The notes below the pieces were generated by a model. It was not told the DNA's origin, did no database searches, and saw nothing but the letters and a program-made list of their open reading frames with translations. DNA of 64,000 bases from Mobilibacterium timonense (GTDB taxonomy: Bacteria > Bacillota > Clostridia > Peptostreptococcales > Anaerovoracaceae): positions 186,001 through 250,000 of the forward strand of contig NZ_FUHN01000006.1 in the NCBI RefSeq assembly GCF_900155555.1, written 5' to 3'. Below are positions 48,509 to 57,005 of the stretch, in pieces. Numbering within the stretch: position 1 is the first letter of the stretch; each line of letters starts with the position of its first letter. Both the position numbers and the translations under genes were made by a program.

Positions 48509-48564
48509 GAAAGATCTCCCTCTCGGGTAATGTAGAAGCACCCGGGAGGGAGATCTTTCATTTT
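48509..48564 (+). terminator. Terminator after the UPF0210 gene
   Basis: A 20-base stem (48509-48528 with 48540-48559, one mismatch) closes an 11-base loop and is followed by ATTTT. Arm sequence begins GAAAGATCTCCCTC. Confidence 0.9.
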
Positions 48565-48634
48565 GTCACGAAAAGGAAGGCGGCAAAACCACCCGTCCCT
48601 CTAAAAACGTAAAAAACTTTTTTCCAGAAAACTC

Positions 48635-48663
48635 TTGACATACCGTACAGCATGTATTAATGT
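48635..48663 (+). promoter_or_regulatory. Promoter of the YtrA-ABC operon
   Basis: TTGACA (48635-48640) with TAATGT (48658-48663) at 17 bases, or TTAATG at 16. The -10 overlaps the palindromic operator. Confidence 0.7.
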
Positions 48664-48695
48664 CTTATTGTATTAAACACGTAATACAATAAGAC
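48662..48695 (+). promoter_or_regulatory. Palindromic operator for the YtrA-type repressor
   Basis: GTCTTATTGTATTA and its exact complement flank the six bases AACACG. A perfect 14-bp arm over the -10 and start site is a strong repressor site. It lies 110 bases before the GntR/YtrA gene. Confidence 0.85.
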
Positions 48696-48805
48696 AGACC
48701 AAAAGAGAAACACCTGTAGCGCCGCAGGCCCGGAGCAACGCAAGCGTCGCGGGCGTATGCAGGCACTGGAGGCCAAGTTATCAGAAAAAGATTGGGAGGA
48801 AACAG

Positions 48806-49231
48806 ATGGCATGGGAATTTAAGAACGGCATTCCCATCTATACACAGATAGTGGACGAGATGGTAATGCGCATCGTCTCAGGCAAGTACAAACCAGGGGA
48901 AAGGCTCCCTTCCGTAAGGGACCTGGCTCTTGAGGCAGGAGTGAATCCGAATACTATGCAGAGGGGACTCGGAGAGCTGGAGCGCCGGAAGCTCATCTAC
49001 ACAGAGAGGACGAGCGGGAAATTCATCACAGAGGATGAAGAGGTTTTGAAGGAGTTGAACAACAAGATGGCAGAGAAATACGTATCCCGGCTGATCGAGG
49101 AGCTCAGCAGCATGGGACTGGACAGGGATCAGATCATACAGGCGGTGATGGCCGGGCTGGAAGAAGAGAGTGCGAGATCCGGAGAGAGCGAGTCGTCCGG
49201 GAGAGGTGAGAAAGAAAGGAAGGAAGCGTAA
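48806..49231 (+). CDS. GntR-family regulator, YtrA subfamily
   Basis: A 141-residue repressor. The winged helix is IYTQIVDEMVMRIVSGKYKPGERLPSVRDL in two parts, with AGVNPNTMQRGLGELERR and TERTSGKFI. The short helical C-terminus without a ligand domain fits YtrA. The stop overlaps the ATPase start (TAATG). It very likely binds the palindrome at 48662 and represses its own operon; in Bacillus such operons respond to cell wall-active antibiotics, an inference only here. Confidence 0.9.
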   Translation: MAWEFKNGIPIYTQIVDEMVMRIVSGKYKPGERLPSVRDLALEAGVNPNTMQRGLGELERRKLIYTERTSGKFITEDEEVLKELNNKMAEKYVSRLIEELSSMGLDRDQIIQAVMAGLEEESARSGESESSGRGEKERKEA

Positions 49232-49926
49232 TGGGCATTTTGCAATACAGGGAAGTAACAAAGAGATACGGAAGCAGCCTGGCCCTCGACCACCTGGACC
49301 TGGATCTGGAGCCTGGAAGGATCGTAGGGCTCCTGGGGCCGAACGGAGCCGGCAAGACGACCATGATCAAGATGGCGGCCGGACTTATCAAGCCATCTGC
49401 GGGGACCGTCCTGGTGGACGGCATGGAGCCCGGGAAGGAGACCAAGGCCGAGACGGCCTACCTGTCCGACAGGGTGGTCTTCAGCGATTACATGACCGCG
49501 CAGGACCTGGTGAAGATGCATGAGGAGTTCTTTAAGGACTTCGACAGGAAAAAGGCCGTGGACATGCTCATCTCCCTGGGGATAAAGGGGAGCATGAAGG
49601 TCGGCGAGATGTCCAAGGGCACGAAGGAAAAGCTCCAGCTGATCCTGGTGATGAGCCGCAGGGCAAAGGTTTATCTGCTGGATGAGCCGGTCGGGGGCGT
49701 TGACCCGGCGGCCAGGGACTACATCCTGGACACAATAATCACCAACTACTCTCCGGACGCGCTGGTGGTGATCTCCACCCACCTCATCAGCGAAGTGGAA
49801 TCCGTGCTGGACGACATCGTCTTCGTCAAGGAGGGAAAGATCTTCCTCCACAGACCGGCGGACGAGCTGAGAGAAGAAAACGGCAAGAGCGTAGAAGAAC
49901 TGTTTAAGGGGGTATTCAAATGCTAG
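49231..49926 (+). CDS. ABC transporter ATP-binding protein
   Basis: A 231-residue ATPase. Walker A is GPNGAGKTTM, the Q-loop region follows, the signature is degenerate (MSKGTKEKLQLIL) as in YtrB/ABC-2 exporters, and Walker B is VYLLDEPVGGVDP with the switch His in STHLIS. Its end overlaps the permease start by seven bases. Together they form an exporter controlled by the YtrA-type repressor. Confidence 0.92.
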   Translation: MGILQYREVTKRYGSSLALDHLDLDLEPGRIVGLLGPNGAGKTTMIKMAAGLIKPSAGTVLVDGMEPGKETKAETAYLSDRVVFSDYMTAQDLVKMHEEFFKDFDRKKAVDMLISLGIKGSMKVGEMSKGTKEKLQLILVMSRRAKVYLLDEPVGGVDPAARDYILDTIITNYSPDALVVISTHLISEVESVLDDIVFVKEGKIFLHRPADELREENGKSVEELFKGVFKC

Positions 49927-50648
49927 GACATCTTTTGAAATACGACATTCGCTGGACAGGGAGAAGGATGCTCCCTCTGTACGGACTGATAATCGCGGTG
50001 ACGGCCGCCATGAGGATAATGGATCTGATAAAGGTCGGAGGGCCGGTCTCCACACTGCTCCAGATCGGCTACGTAGTACTGGTGACGGCCATCTTTGTGA
50101 TGACCCTGGTGGTCATCGACAGGGGCATCAAAAATCTCCTGGGCGATCAGGGATACCTTTTCCTCACCCTGCCGGTAAAGACGAGCACGCACCTGTGGTC
50201 CAAGATCATAAACGGTCTCCTTTGGGTCATCCTGTCCATGATCACAGGGTTTATCACCATCGTTATCATGACGCCGTACGAATCGGGAGAGTTCTTCAGT
50301 TTGGATTCCAATCTCCAGTGGAGCAGCGAGCTCACTCGATATACCGTATACGGTGCAGGCATCATCATCTGGATGCTGCTGGCGCTTTCCCTGGGGATCC
50401 TGATGATCTACGCCGCAGAGACGATCGGACACCTGGTGAGAAAATACAGGGCACTTCTCAGCGTGGCGGCCTTCCTGGTGATGTTCATAATAGAGGTCAA
50501 CATCACGGTGAAACTGTTCTCAGTTCCGACGGATGTCCACTCTGTCGGGATCTTCCTGGGGGCGAATATAGCGATCACGACAGCGTTTTTCGCAGTGCTC
50601 TTCCTGATCACGAATTACCTGCTCAAGAATAAGATAGATCTTGATTAA
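49920..50648 (+). CDS. ABC-2 type transporter permease subunit
   Basis: A 242-residue membrane protein with six hydrophobic segments at about residues 18-36, 45-70, 90-115, 140-165, 178-198 and 210-232. There is little motif information, but the place after the ATPase defines its role. The substrate is unknown. A GC-rich terminator follows. Confidence 0.82.
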   Translation: MLGHLLKYDIRWTGRRMLPLYGLIIAVTAAMRIMDLIKVGGPVSTLLQIGYVVLVTAIFVMTLVVIDRGIKNLLGDQGYLFLTLPVKTSTHLWSKIINGLLWVILSMITGFITIVIMTPYESGEFFSLDSNLQWSSELTRYTVYGAGIIIWMLLALSLGILMIYAAETIGHLVRKYRALLSVAAFLVMFIIEVNITVKLFSVPTDVHSVGIFLGANIAITTAFFAVLFLITNYLLKNKIDLD

Positions 50649-50653
50649 AACAC

Positions 50654-50686
50654 GCCGGGAGCTTATATGGCTCCCGGTTTCTGTTA
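50654..50686 (+). terminator. Terminator after the ABC permease
   Basis: CCGGGAGC and GCTCCCGG pair around a short TTATATG loop, followed by TTTCTGTT. A TATACT -10-like box for sbcD lies directly after. Confidence 0.75.
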
Positions 50687-50720
50687 TACTGGTGCCGTAG
50701 CTAACATGCGAGGAGGCCAT

Positions 50721-51971
50721 ATGAAGATTTTTCACCTGTCAGATCTGCACATCGGTAAGCGTGTATACGAGTATTCCATGATATCGGACCAGGAGTACAT
50801 CCTGGCCCGGATCCTGGAGATGATCCGTGAGGAAAAGCCGGACGCACTGATCATAGCCGGCGACGTGTACGACCGCCCGGTGCCGCCGAGGGAGGCTGTG
50901 ACCCTGATGGACGTTTTCCTGGAAAAGGCAGCGGAGCTGTGCCCCGCTGTTTTCATGATCAGCGGCAATCACGACTCTGCGGAGAGGATCGCCTTTGGCG
51001 GGGGCCTCATGGAAAAATCTGGCGTCTATCTCTCCCCGGTGTACGGCGGCAGCCTGAAGAGGGTCAGGCTGGAGGACGGAGAGGGGCCGGTGGACTTCTA
51101 CCTGCTGCCTTTTGTGAGGCCCGTCAACATACGGAAGGCTCTGGAAGCGCAGGGGTCTGAAAACGGAGGATCGGCTGAAACGCCGGATGCGCCGGAGTCT
51201 CTGGGTGAACTGGAGATCGCGGGAGCCCAGGAAATGCAGGATGCGCAGGAGATCCACACGTATACGGAGGCTGTGGCCCGCGCCCTAGAGGGTCTACCTG
51301 TGGATCATGAGGCCAGGAACGTGCTGGTCTCCCACCAGTTCGTCACAGGAGCTTCCAGGTGCGAGTCCGAAGAGGTGAGCATCGGAGGCCTGGACAACGT
51401 GGATGCCAGCGCATACAAGGGCTTCGACTACGTGGCACTGGGCCACATCCACAGCCCGCAGAACGTGGCGGGGGAGGAAGACCAGGTCATCAGATATTCG
51501 GGTACGCCGCTGAAATATTCTTTTTCGGAGGCCGGCCAGGAGAAGACGGTCACTGTCGTAAACCTGGAAAAGGGGAAAAAGCCCGCGGTGGAGACGCTGA
51601 ACCTCACTCCTCTCAGGGAGATGGTGGAGCTGAGGGGGAGCTACGAAGAGGTGACGGCGAGGAGTTTTTACAAGGGGACGACCTGGCAGGAGGACTACGT
51701 CCACATCACCCTCACGGACGAGGAGGACGTTCCGGATGCCGCGGCCAGGCTCAGGACCATATACAAGAACCTGATGCGTATCGATTACGACAACAGGAGG
51801 ACCAGGAGCAGCTGGACGCCGGATGGCGGCGAAGAAATAGCAGAGAGGTCGCCTGAGGAGCTGATAGACGAATTTTTCCAGAAGATGAACGACCGGGAGA
51901 TGAGCCGGGACCAGAAAGACTTGTGTACAAGTATACTGAGATCCCTGGACGAGCAGGAGCCGGAGAGATAG
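50721..51971 (+). CDS. sbcD: Exonuclease SbcCD, subunit D (nuclease)
   Basis: A 416-residue Mre11-type phosphoesterase. Metal motifs are FHLSDLHIGK (Asp8, His10), AGDVYDRPVPP, SGNHDSAERI and GHIHSPQ. It cuts hairpins and protein-blocked DNA ends with SbcC. An acidic, low-complexity insertion at about residues 150-190 (repeats of AQEMQDAQEI type) is not typical. The start at 50721 follows GAGGAGG; the upstream extension has no site. sbcC starts 10 bases later. Confidence 0.93.
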   Translation: MKIFHLSDLHIGKRVYEYSMISDQEYILARILEMIREEKPDALIIAGDVYDRPVPPREAVTLMDVFLEKAAELCPAVFMISGNHDSAERIAFGGGLMEKSGVYLSPVYGGSLKRVRLEDGEGPVDFYLLPFVRPVNIRKALEAQGSENGGSAETPDAPESLGELEIAGAQEMQDAQEIHTYTEAVARALEGLPVDHEARNVLVSHQFVTGASRCESEEVSIGGLDNVDASAYKGFDYVALGHIHSPQNVAGEEDQVIRYSGTPLKYSFSEAGQEKTVTVVNLEKGKKPAVETLNLTPLREMVELRGSYEEVTARSFYKGTTWQEDYVHITLTDEEDVPDAAARLRTIYKNLMRIDYDNRRTRSSWTPDGGEEIAERSPEELIDEFFQKMNDREMSRDQKDLCTSILRSLDEQEPER

Positions 51972-51981
51972 GAGGGGAAGT

Positions 51982-54918
51982 ATGAGACCTGAGAAACTTG
52001 TTTTGTCCGCCTTCGGACCCTACGCCGGGGAGACCGTGATCGACCTGAGCAAGCTGGGCACTTCCGGACTCTATCTCATAACCGGAGACACGGGAGCGGG
52101 AAAGACCACCATTTTCGACGGGATAATGTACGCGCTCTACGGCAGGACCAGCGGCGACGACCGCTCCGGGGCTATGATGCGCTCCCGCTACAGCTCGCCG
52201 GACACCGCGACCTACGCAGAGCTCTTTTTCCAGTACAGGGGAAAGCACTACAGGGTCAGGAGGAACCCGGGTTACATGCGCCCTAAGAAGCGGGGGATGG
52301 GCATGGTCGAGGAGAAGGCCGACGCCCAGCTCGAGCTGCCCGACGGCACAGTGGTCGCGGGGATCTCCAACGTGAACCGTGAGATCCAGAGCATCATCGG
52401 GCTGGACGACAGGCAGTTCTCCGGGATCGCCATGATCCCACAGGGTGAGTTCCGTAAGCTCCTGTACGCCTCGACGGATGAGAGGATAAAGATATTCAGG
52501 CAGCTTTTTCACACGGAGCTTTTCAGCGATTTTCAGAGGGAGCTGAAAAAAAGGGAGATGGAGCTGCGGAGGGAGAACGAGGACCTGCACACGAGGATCA
52601 GGCAGATAGGCGACGGCGCAGACAAGAGGGTGATCGGGATCCCTGCTGAGCCAGGCTGCGAGGGCGGAAAGGACGGTGGCACCGCTGATGCCGCGGCGGA
52701 TGTCGGGCCGGACGAGACCGAAGCGGCAGAGGCTGAGACTTATGAGGCAGATACGGCAGAAGCCGTCGAGGCCATAGAGAAGGCTGCCGCAGGCGATGCG
52801 CCACTGGAGGACATGCTCACCGCCATGGACGTGCTTATAGCAGCCAACGAAGAGAATTCCGGGCGGCTGGAAAAGGCCAGAAAAAAGCTGGACGGTGAGA
52901 TCTCTGAGCTGGACCTCGTGATCGAAAAGGGTCGCCGGCGGGACGAGCAGGTCAGAGAAAAGGAACAGGCACTGAAGGACATCGAAAAGTGGCAGGCGTC
53001 ACTCGAGACCGCCGAAGGGATCCGCAAGGAGTGTCAGAAGAAGGTCAAGGATGCCGCGGATCTGGACCGGAGGGCGGCGCTGCTGCAGGACTCGCTCGGT
53101 GATTACGAGAAGCTGGATGGACTTTGTTCCAGGATAAAGAGGCTGAAGTCCCGGGGAGATGAGCTGGCCGGGGAGTCGGAAAAGCTGAAGGAGGAGGAAC
53201 AGGAGGTCGCCGCCGGGATCCAGCGGGGACAGGATAGAGAAGCGGCCGTCCAGGGATGCGAGGGCAGGCTTTCAGAGGCCTTCAACGCCGGGACCATGCT
53301 GAAAAAGGAGATACAGGACCTCCAGCAGGCCGTGGATTCAGCGGAAAAGGTCGGGAATCTCATGGAAAAGAGGAAGCTGGCCGTCGGGCGCTTCGGCAGG
53401 GCGCAGTCCGCGGAAAAAGAGGGAGATCGTAGATACGAGGAGCTGTATCACGGCTTCCTTGAGTCCCAGGCCGGGATCATGGCGGGCGAGCTAGAGGAGG
53501 GCCGGCCGTGTCCGGTGTGCGGGTCTGTGGAGCACCCGGCCCCGGCCGTCAGGAAGGAGGGCGGCCCGGAGAAGGCTGATGTGGAGGCCGCCAGGAAGGA
53601 TCTGGAGGGCCTGCGCAAGGCTCTTGACCGGTGCAGCCGTGAGGCGGCCCAGGTTGGCGGTGAGCTTTCAGCGGCCGCTTCTGAGCTCAACAACAGGGCC
53701 GGGGCCCTGGGGCTCGAGGCAGCTGTTGACATTTCGGTGCCGGCCTCTGTGGAGGCTGTAATAAGCGAAGCCTCTGAGATAATTAATAAGAAGGAAGAGG
53801 AAAAAGCTGAAAGGGTCAGGGAATACAAAGCTGCAAAGGCGCAGGTCGACGAGCTGGAGAAGCTCAGAGATACCCTACCGAAGCTCAGGGAGAAGGAAGC
53901 GGACATCAGGAACAGCATAGCCGGGAACCGGGCGGAGTCTGTGAAGAATGAGACCGAGATGAAGGCGGCACAGGATTCTGCCGGGCAGCTTTCTGGCAAG
54001 CTGGAATATTCTGGCAAGGCAGAGGCGGAAAAGGAGATAAGGAGGATACAGGATCTGCAGGGCCAGCTCAGGAAGGCAGCTGAGGATGCAGATAAGAGAT
54101 CCAGAGATGCAGAGGGCGAACTCAGGAAGGCAGAAGCCCGGCTCGGAATGCTGGAGGGGGCGCTGGCCCGCCTGCCCGTTGTGGATACGGAAAAGGAAAC
54201 GGGCAGGCGGCAGGTCCTTGCCGCCAGGCGCGAGCGGCTGGAGGGCCTGGCGGCGGACCTGGCAGGCCTCGTCCGAGGCCTGGACCTGGCAGGCCTCGTC
54301 CGAGGCCTGGCCGGCGCCCGGCGCAACGGCGAAAAGCTGATCCGAGAGGAAAGCAGAAACCGGGAACAGTGGAAAGAAGTGAAAGACCTTTCCGACACCT
54401 TCAGCGGAAGCGTGACCGGCCGTGACAAGATCCAGCTGGAGACCTATGTCCAGATGCACTACTTCGACAGGATAATAGCCCGGGCAAACACCCGGTTCAT
54501 GGTAATGTCGTCAGGGCAATATGAACTGAAGCGCAGAGCCGCTGCCTCAGACAGAAAAAGCCAGGCCGGCCTCGAGCTGGACATCATCGATCATTACAAC
54601 GGCGCGGAGAGGGAAGTTAATACCCTCTCCGGAGGCGAATCCTTCATGGCTTCGCTTTCTCTGGCCCTCGGCATGGCCGACGAGATACAGGCATCGGCGG
54701 GAGGCGTTCAGCTGGACACCATGTTCGTCGACGAGGGCTTCGGGACGCTGAGTCCCGAGTTTCTGGATCACGCCATACAGGCGCTGGGAGGTCTGGCCCA
54801 GGGGAACCGTCTGGTAGGGATCATCTCCCACGTGGCGGAGCTCCGGAATCGCATAGACAAGCAGGTCGTCATAACAAAGACCCCGTCACAGGGCTCGGTC
54901 GTAAACATAATAAGCTGA
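51982..54918 (+). CDS. sbcC: Exonuclease SbcCD, subunit C (SMC-like ATPase)
   Basis: A 978-residue Rad50-type protein. Walker A is GDTGAGKTTIFDGIM near the N-terminus, the zinc hook is RPCPVCGSVEHP near residue 510 in the middle of two long Glu/Lys/Arg/Ala coiled coils, and the C-terminal end has LSGGESFMASLSLALGM with the Walker B MFVDEGFG. An Ala/Glu/Asp-rich insertion lies at about 215-270. A 27-base exact tandem duplication (54255-54308) lies in the second coiled coil. Confidence 0.94.
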   Translation: MRPEKLVLSAFGPYAGETVIDLSKLGTSGLYLITGDTGAGKTTIFDGIMYALYGRTSGDDRSGAMMRSRYSSPDTATYAELFFQYRGKHYRVRRNPGYMRPKKRGMGMVEEKADAQLELPDGTVVAGISNVNREIQSIIGLDDRQFSGIAMIPQGEFRKLLYASTDERIKIFRQLFHTELFSDFQRELKKREMELRRENEDLHTRIRQIGDGADKRVIGIPAEPGCEGGKDGGTADAAADVGPDETEAAEAETYEADTAEAVEAIEKAAAGDAPLEDMLTAMDVLIAANEENSGRLEKARKKLDGEISELDLVIEKGRRRDEQVREKEQALKDIEKWQASLETAEGIRKECQKKVKDAADLDRRAALLQDSLGDYEKLDGLCSRIKRLKSRGDELAGESEKLKEEEQEVAAGIQRGQDREAAVQGCEGRLSEAFNAGTMLKKEIQDLQQAVDSAEKVGNLMEKRKLAVGRFGRAQSAEKEGDRRYEELYHGFLESQAGIMAGELEEGRPCPVCGSVEHPAPAVRKEGGPEKADVEAARKDLEGLRKALDRCSREAAQVGGELSAAASELNNRAGALGLEAAVDISVPASVEAVISEASEIINKKEEEKAERVREYKAAKAQVDELEKLRDTLPKLREKEADIRNSIAGNRAESVKNETEMKAAQDSAGQLSGKLEYSGKAEAEKEIRRIQDLQGQLRKAAEDADKRSRDAEGELRKAEARLGMLEGALARLPVVDTEKETGRRQVLAARRERLEGLAADLAGLVRGLDLAGLVRGLAGARRNGEKLIREESRNREQWKEVKDLSDTFSGSVTGRDKIQLETYVQMHYFDRIIARANTRFMVMSSGQYELKRRAAASDRKSQAGLELDIIDHYNGAEREVNTLSGGESFMASLSLALGMADEIQASAGGVQLDTMFVDEGFGTLSPEFLDHAIQALGGLAQGNRLVGIISHVAELRNRIDKQVVITKTPSQGSVVNIIS
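54255..54308 (+). repeat. Exact 27-bp tandem duplication inside sbcC
   Basis: Two identical 27-base units (54255-54281, 54282-54308) encode DLAGLVRGL twice. The nine-residue unit does not keep the heptad phase of the coiled coil, which points to a recent slip. Confidence 0.9.
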
Positions 54919-55196
54919 CAGCACCGCGGCGGCCCCGGGCAGCCGATGCCTGGTTATAGCATTGCGCGGCGGCGGTTCCGGGCCGCCGATCCGGAACACT
55001 GATCTCGAGCTGATTATCTGTAATTTGTGCTTTTTGCTATTTCTTTGAAGTACAGATCCCTCGCAAACGGCCGTTGTACTGGGGAATACGAAAAAAACTC
55101 TTTTCATCTGTATCTTGAAGGAAGACCGGAAAAAGCTTAACATATTCAATGACGTTGGTGGCGCTGAACGTGCCGCTGTTTTTTTGGAGGATGATG

Positions 55197-56057
55197 ATGA
55201 AAAGGATAGTGACGATCCAGGATATTTCCTGTGTAGGCCGGTGTTCCCTAACGGTGGCTCTCCCGATAATATCGGCAATGGGCATCGAGACGGGGGTCAT
55301 CCCCACGGCGGTGCTCTCGAACCACACGGCATTCGAGGAGGGATTCACATTCCACGATCTCACCGATGAGATCCCGGGGATCCTGGACCAGTGGCACAAG
55401 AACGGGTTCAGATTCGACGCCGTATACAGCGGATACCTGGGCTCGAAGGAGCAGTGCGATCTGGTGATAAGGCTGTTTGACGAATTCACGGACGAGGATG
55501 CCCTTCGCTTTGCAGATCCTGCCATGGCAGACTTCGGCAAACTGTACCCGGGCTTTTCCCGGACTTTTCCACAGGACATGAAGCGCGTCTGCGAAAAGGC
55601 GGATGTGATCGTTCCCAATCTCACGGAGGCATGTCTGATGACGGGGACTCCCTACAGGGAGGACTACTCCAGGGACGAACTGAAGGAGCTGATCAGGTCT
55701 CTGGCGACCGGCAACGTTAAGTACAGCGTTCTCACCGGTGCGCCCAACGGGGATGACCGGCTCGGCGTGCTGTGCTACGACAGGTTCGCGGACGACTTCC
55801 ACGAGTACTACAACGAGAAGGTGCCGATGCAGTTCCACGGTACGGGGGATATTTTTGCAAGCACCATGGCGGGTGCTCTGACAAAGGGCCTCGGCATTGA
55901 CGAGGCCATGAAGCTGGCGGTGGATTTTACACTTGAGTGTATGAAGAAGACCATGGCAGATCCCGACAGAAAATGGTACGGAGTGAATTTCGAGGAGGCG
56001 ATCCCTTTCCTCGTGGGAGAGCTGGAAAAGCGCGCTCAGAGCGGAAAATCTGTATAA
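55197..56057 (+). CDS. pdxY: Pyridoxamine/pyridoxal kinase
   Basis: A 286-residue ribokinase-fold enzyme that phosphorylates B6 vitamers in the salvage pathway. KRIVTIQDISCVGRCSLTVALP at the start (in two parts), NLTEACLMTG and the catalytic HGTGDIFAS (Asp) are seen. The start is the third of three tandem ATGs, chosen for spacing from GGAGG at 55185-55189. The 230 bases before it hold GC-rich dyads around 54920-55000 but no gene. No B6 synthesis genes are near. Confidence 0.88.
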   Translation: MKRIVTIQDISCVGRCSLTVALPIISAMGIETGVIPTAVLSNHTAFEEGFTFHDLTDEIPGILDQWHKNGFRFDAVYSGYLGSKEQCDLVIRLFDEFTDEDALRFADPAMADFGKLYPGFSRTFPQDMKRVCEKADVIVPNLTEACLMTGTPYREDYSRDELKELIRSLATGNVKYSVLTGAPNGDDRLGVLCYDRFADDFHEYYNEKVPMQFHGTGDIFASTMAGALTKGLGIDEAMKLAVDFTLECMKKTMADPDRKWYGVNFEEAIPFLVGELEKRAQSGKSV

Positions 56058-56177
56058 CGTGCACAAAAAGTGAAAGGCTTTTTCACAGACCTGTCACAAC
56101 AAATGAATATAAAACCGATATCTTTTTAACTGATAGCAGAAGTTTTATGACCCATCGGAGAAGGACAGCGGTTTTAT

Positions 56178-56822
56178 ATGAACAAAAGAGTAAAAAAGTT
56201 GACTGACGAGCTGCTTATCACTTTCATCGCCATGGCCATGGTGCTGCTGTTTTCCATGACTCAGATGGTCCTCGTGGCCCACGCCCAGAGCGAGCCTGAG
56301 GTCGATGTCGTGGAAGGGATCGGGGACGTGATCACCCAGGCGGGGACCGATGCTGCGGTGAACGCCGGAGGCCAGAAGTCGGTGGTACAGCGGTCAACAG
56401 AGCAGATCGCGGCGTCCACTGAAGTCCAGAGCGTTATTCAGGAACAGGAAAAACAGAAGGAAGAGGAGGCCAAGGCTGCGAAGAGGCAGGAGGTCGTGGA
56501 CTTCGCCATGCAGTTCATCGGCAATCCGTACAAGCTGGGAGGCATCAGCCTCACCGACGGATGTGACTGCTCAGGCTTCGTTTACTCCGTCTACCGCCAC
56601 TTCGGATACGACATGCCGAGGGTTGGCTTTGAGGACCGGTTCACCAGGGTGTCCTTCGACGAGCTCCAGCCTGGAGACATCATCTACTACACAGGCCACT
56701 ACACCATCTACATCGGCAACGGCCAGGAGATCAGCGCGGAAAACGAATCCAACGGCATTCGCGTCAGGGACCTGAGCTTCAGGTACGGCAGGAGGATCTG
56801 CGCCTGCAGAGTCATCGTCTAG
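56178..56822 (+). CDS. Secreted NlpC/P60 peptidoglycan hydrolase
   Basis: A 214-residue exported cysteine peptidase. A signal peptide (basic start, hydrophobic residues 12-33, AHA cleavage site) is followed by a Gln/Glu/Lys linker and the NlpC/P60 domain, with catalytic Cys131 (CDCSGFVYSVYRHFGY) and His174 (GHYTIYIG). Domain and last residues (RRICACRVIV) are closely shared with the larger enzyme at 58629, so the two are paralogues. It should cut stem peptides in the cell wall. AAGGA lies 12 bases upstream of the start. Confidence 0.9.
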   Translation: MNKRVKKLTDELLITFIAMAMVLLFSMTQMVLVAHAQSEPEVDVVEGIGDVITQAGTDAAVNAGGQKSVVQRSTEQIAASTEVQSVIQEQEKQKEEEAKAAKRQEVVDFAMQFIGNPYKLGGISLTDGCDCSGFVYSVYRHFGYDMPRVGFEDRFTRVSFDELQPGDIIYYTGHYTIYIGNGQEISAENESNGIRVRDLSFRYGRRICACRVIV

Positions 56823-56883
56823 GTCAGCCCGGTGAGGGGTTGCCATAAGCAGTGTGCCGCACCACAACACAAAAGAAGAACGG

Positions 56884-56926
56884 CCGGGGATCGTCTCTCA
56901 AGCGAGAGGTGCTCCCCGGATTTTTT
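56884..56926 (+). terminator. Terminator after the first NlpC/P60 gene
   Basis: CCGGGGA and CTCTC pair with GAGAG and TCCCCGG, followed by a T-run. Confidence 0.88.
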
Positions 56927-57005
56927 ATGTGGCCAGCCCCGCCCGGCTGTTATAAAATGTTTCCGAAGGTTGCACTCTACAGAAAACAACAGCGAGGTAA
57001 CAGCT

